DNA of 51,230 bases from positions 1 to 51,230 of the forward strand of contig JAKAYL010000009.1 in NCBI GenBank assembly GCA_021809545.1. The letters run 5' to 3'. A program made the position numbers and the translations under genes. Below, in pieces: positions 49,274-51,230 of this stretch; within the stretch, counting starts at the first letter, position 1, and the number at the start of each line of letters is the position of its first letter. The DNA is from Thermoplasmata archaeon. GTDB taxonomy: Archaea > Thermoplasmatota > Thermoplasmata > Lutacidiplasmatales > UBA184. The notes below the pieces were generated by a model. That model was not told the DNA's origin, made no database searches, and saw nothing but the letters and a program-made list of their open reading frames with translations.

Positions 49274-50881
49274 TCAATCCTTCGGGGTCGGACCCTTTGT
49301 TCGGGGGTGTTCCCGCGCTTCCTCGAGGAGATAGCTGATCTCGGAAGACTCCAGCTCAAGCCGCTTGGAGAAGGCGGACTGGAGGTCCTGGAATGCCATC
49401 ATTTCGGAATCGTCCAAAGAACCGACGGCGCTGAAAAGCCTTTCCACGAACGGCAGCATTTCACTGGAGGCCCGGCGTCGCGACATGTGCACGTAGCTAC
49501 CGAGTTTGCGGACCAGGGAATCGCGCACCCAACGGCGGTCCCCTCCGCGTCCCCGGAAGAAGGCGGGGAAGTCAACGGTGGGGGCCCGGTAGTAGGGTCC
49601 CGGGGGTCGTCCGTGGAAGAGGGCCGTGGAAACCCCTCCGGTCATGAGCTCGCTCGCGTAGCTCCAAAGGACCCAGACCCTCCAACGGTTCGCCAAAGCA
49701 AGGTGGGCTTCTGCGCTCGCAAGCACCCGGAATCCCTCCGAAAGCCCATCGGCGTCCTCGGCGAAGTTGGGGATGTTCTCCTCGATCCAGGGAAGGATCT
49801 GGTCGGGAGGCACGTCGACCATCCGCATGACCTCGACGGAAGGCAGGAACCGGCCCCCCGAGAGGAACTTCCGGGTCGCCTCGTAGAGATTGCTCTCGAC
49901 CTCACGGACACCCAATACCTCCGCCGGGTCCACCCCAGGCGGGAGGCTGGAGAGCGCCTCCAGGTCGTTCAGGGCGGCCCTCACGTCCCCGTGGTCCCGA
50001 GAAACGATGGCGTCGATGAGCTCACGGCTGACCGTGAGACCCTCGGCACTGGCGACCTTGAGCAGGTGCCCACGAAGAGAGGTCGAATCTACCGAGAGGA
50101 ATTTGACCCTCAGGACCGCGTTTCTGGGAAAGTTCGCGGCCCGGAGCAGGGGATAGGCATCGTTGGCGGTCATGAGGAGGGGTTGCCGGGTCGTGTGCAC
50201 AATCCGGGCCAGCTCGTCCACGGCCCCTTCGTCCCCAAAGCTGACGGCAGCCTTCCGGGAACTCTGCCAGTCACCGATGTCCATTCGAGCCTCTTTGGGA
50301 TAGCGGGCCAACCCGGCGGCGGAGGGTTCCTTGGGGAGTTCATCGAAGGAATCGTACGCGGACTTTCCGGTGAGCTTCCAAGCGCGGTTCAGGTCTTCGA
50401 TCCGCTTGTACCGTCCGTGGAGGAATTCGCGAAAGGGGGTCACGGGGGCTTTCACACTGCGCGCCCCACCGCGGGAGGAGCCCAGGGGGAGTGCGTCGAC
50501 CTCGTCGATGAGCACCAGGCTCCTCTCCCCGAGGGTGGGAGAAAGGAAGCGGCCATCGTCTCCAAAGGAGCTCGTGATCGCGGCCCGTCCCGCCGTCTGG
50601 GCGAGCGCCCCCTCGTTCCGGGCGTCCGAGGCATTCATCTCAACGATGGACCAGCCCATCTCCCGGGCGAGCGCGTAAGCGGCTGAGGTCTTGCCCGTGC
50701 CGGTGGCGCCCTCGAGGATGGCCGCAACGGTCGCCGGGCGGGAACTCCCCTTTCCCCAGGACGTCCCAAAGGCTCGGAGCTTGGCCACAGCGTCCAGCTG
50801 CCCCACGACCCCATCGAGGGTGGAGGGCCGCCATCGCTCGGAGAGCGAGGAGCCTTTCGGAGCGGTAGGGGAACTGAACAT
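49274..50881 (-). CDS. rfcL: Replication factor C large subunit with internal insertion
   Basis: RFC-L is part of the clamp loader that opens PCNA onto primed DNA. The 535-residue protein opens with SLSERWRPSTLDGVVGQLDAV. It has Walker A EGATGTGKTSAA (57-68), the box IVEMNASDARN (79-89), Walker B SLVLIDEVDALP (121-132), sensor region QPLLMTANDAYPLLRA (233-248) and the AAA+ lid (DHGDVRAALNDLEALSSLP). Between SSRGG (135-139) and sensor 1 lies an insertion of about 75 residues (141-215), absent from ordinary RFC-L, that resembles a GH42 segment. The C-terminus lacks an obvious PIP box. A TATA-like AGCTAATACCC (50911-50921 minus) precedes the ATG. Confidence 0.9.
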   Translation of the reverse strand: MFSSPTAPKGSSLSERWRPSTLDGVVGQLDAVAKLRAFGTSWGKGSSRPATVAAILEGATGTGKTSAAYALAREMGWSIVEMNASDARNEGALAQTAGRAAITSSFGDDGRFLSPTLGERSLVLIDEVDALPLGSSRGGARSVKAPVTPFREFLHGRYKRIEDLNRAWKLTGKSAYDSFDELPKEPSAAGLARYPKEARMDIGDWQSSRKAAVSFGDEGAVDELARIVHTTRQPLLMTANDAYPLLRAANFPRNAVLRVKFLSVDSTSLRGHLLKVASAEGLTVSRELIDAIVSRDHGDVRAALNDLEALSSLPPGVDPAEVLGVREVESNLYEATRKFLSGGRFLPSVEVMRMVDVPPDQILPWIEENIPNFAEDADGLSEGFRVLASAEAHLALANRWRVWVLWSYASELMTGGVSTALFHGRPPGPYYRAPTVDFPAFFRGRGGDRRWVRDSLVRKLGSYVHMSRRRASSEMLPFVERLFSAVGSLDDSEMMAFQDLQSAFSKRLELESSEISYLLEEAREHPRTKGPTPKD

Positions 50882-50979
50882 GCAGGAGGACCTGGGAGAA
50901 ACATTCCCCGGGGGTATTAGCTTCATTGGTGCTCTCCGGGCGACAAACCGACGATGCGTGACCTGGGTCGGAGGGGAGA

Positions 50980-51052
50980 AGCCGCCAGGGAGACTTGAAC
51001 TCTCGACCTGCTGATTACAAATCAGCCGCTCTGCCAACTGAGCTATGGCGGC
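50980..51052 (-). tRNA. tRNA-Thr(UGU)
   Basis: On the minus strand the gene runs from 51052 to 50980 (73 nt). The acceptor stem GCCGCCA pairs with TGGCGGC. The D-arm is GCTCAGTTGGCAGAGC. The anticodon stem GCTGA/TCAGC holds loop TTTGTAA with anticodon TGT. The T-arm includes GTTCAAGTC, and the discriminator is U73, as usual for archaeal tRNA-Thr. The 3' CCA is not encoded and there is no intron. A TATA-like CTTAAATC at 51083-51090 precedes it. It is the first gene upstream of rfcL. Confidence 0.95.
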
Positions 51053-51187
51053 ACCGGTTTTCGTCGGTCATTGCGTCAGGGGATTTAAGGAAAGGCGGGC
51101 GAAGCTCTCGTATTCAAAGACCGTAAGCCATTCTAGCCGGCTACCGCCGAAAACCTAATTACTACCTGCGCACTACTCTGGGTGCGT

Positions 51188-51230
51188 ATGTCCTATGTCC
51201 GCACCGTCACCAAGAGGGGTCACAAATACC
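51188..51230 (+). CDS. Start of a probable transposase, cut by window edge
   Basis: The first 14 codons begin MSYVRTVTKRGHKY. Transposases of the IS1634/IS4 type commonly start with a similar MSYIRK..KGK.Y pattern and then YLVES. Only this resemblance supports the call, and no inverted repeat can be confirmed. A TATA-like CCTAATTAC (about 51153-51161) would make it leaderless. Other families with a similar start are possible. Confidence 0.45.
   Translation, partial: MSYVRTVTKRGHKY

Noticed and set aside
1-51230. CRISPR arrays
   Set aside because: No regularly spaced direct repeats of the expected length were seen.

Overview
This GC-rich window is archaeal. It carries aRF1, Cbf5, RadA, the clamp-loader large subunit RFC-L, archaeal phosphoglycerate mutase, Trm5, a geranylgeranyl reductase for ether lipids and HMG-CoA reductase. 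Most genes have a TATA-like element 25-30 nt upstream of the start codon and little or no room for a leader, so mostly leaderless transcription is inferred. The class II (bacterial-type) HMG-CoA reductase, the leaderless style and the family mix suggest Thermoplasmatota (uncultured, GC-rich, oxygen-exposed); this placement is inference.

Layout. 1-4.4 kb: edge tRNA, aRF1, thioredoxin, a nickel superoxide dismutase with its maturation peptidase (SodN/SodX), a DoxX-like protein, and a fusion of a cysteine-less A-type Fe-S carrier domain with a MIP18/SufT domain. 4.4-12.1 kb: class III aminotransferase, Cbf5, membrane proteins, an AbrB-PhoU regulator, geranylgeranyl reductase, a CPBP protease. 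12.2-20.1 kb: arginine deiminase facing a tight operon apgM-trm5-ppsA-HAD/ECH. 20.3-24.6 kb: zinc-ribbon membrane protein, a K+ channel with RCK domain, and a four-gene operon (small unknown, winged helix, GNAT, chorismate mutase). 25.1-31.5 kb: archaeal CDIN1/C15orf41-type nuclease, a large surface protein, radA, purC, a VIT1-type iron transporter and grpE. 31.5-43 kb: surface-glycan genes (two GT-C-type membrane proteins, three GT2 glycosyltransferases) interleaved with HMG-CoA reductase, pdxT and a trio of unknown membrane proteins. 43-51.2 kb: SAH-type deaminase and MFS transporter sharing one promoter element, an alpha/beta hydrolase, then rfcL with an ABC-2 exporter downstream, tRNA-Thr(UGU), and the start of a probable transposase at the edge.

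How it fits together. Oxygen and metal handling (SodN/SodX, thioredoxin, Fe-S fusion, iron transporter) suggests an aerobic or microaerobic lifestyle. Lipid genes (class II HMGR, geranylgeranyl reductase) and the glycosyltransferase block serve the cell envelope. ApgM and PEP synthase in one transcript suggest gluconeogenic carbon flow, with the HAD/ECH fusion supplying beta-oxidation-type chemistry.

Most notable points: a roughly 75-residue insertion in RFC-L, just after the Walker B region, that resembles a segment of GH42 beta-galactosidases; the archaeal SodX-SodN pair with a readable cleavage site; and the degenerate IscA-MIP18 fusion.
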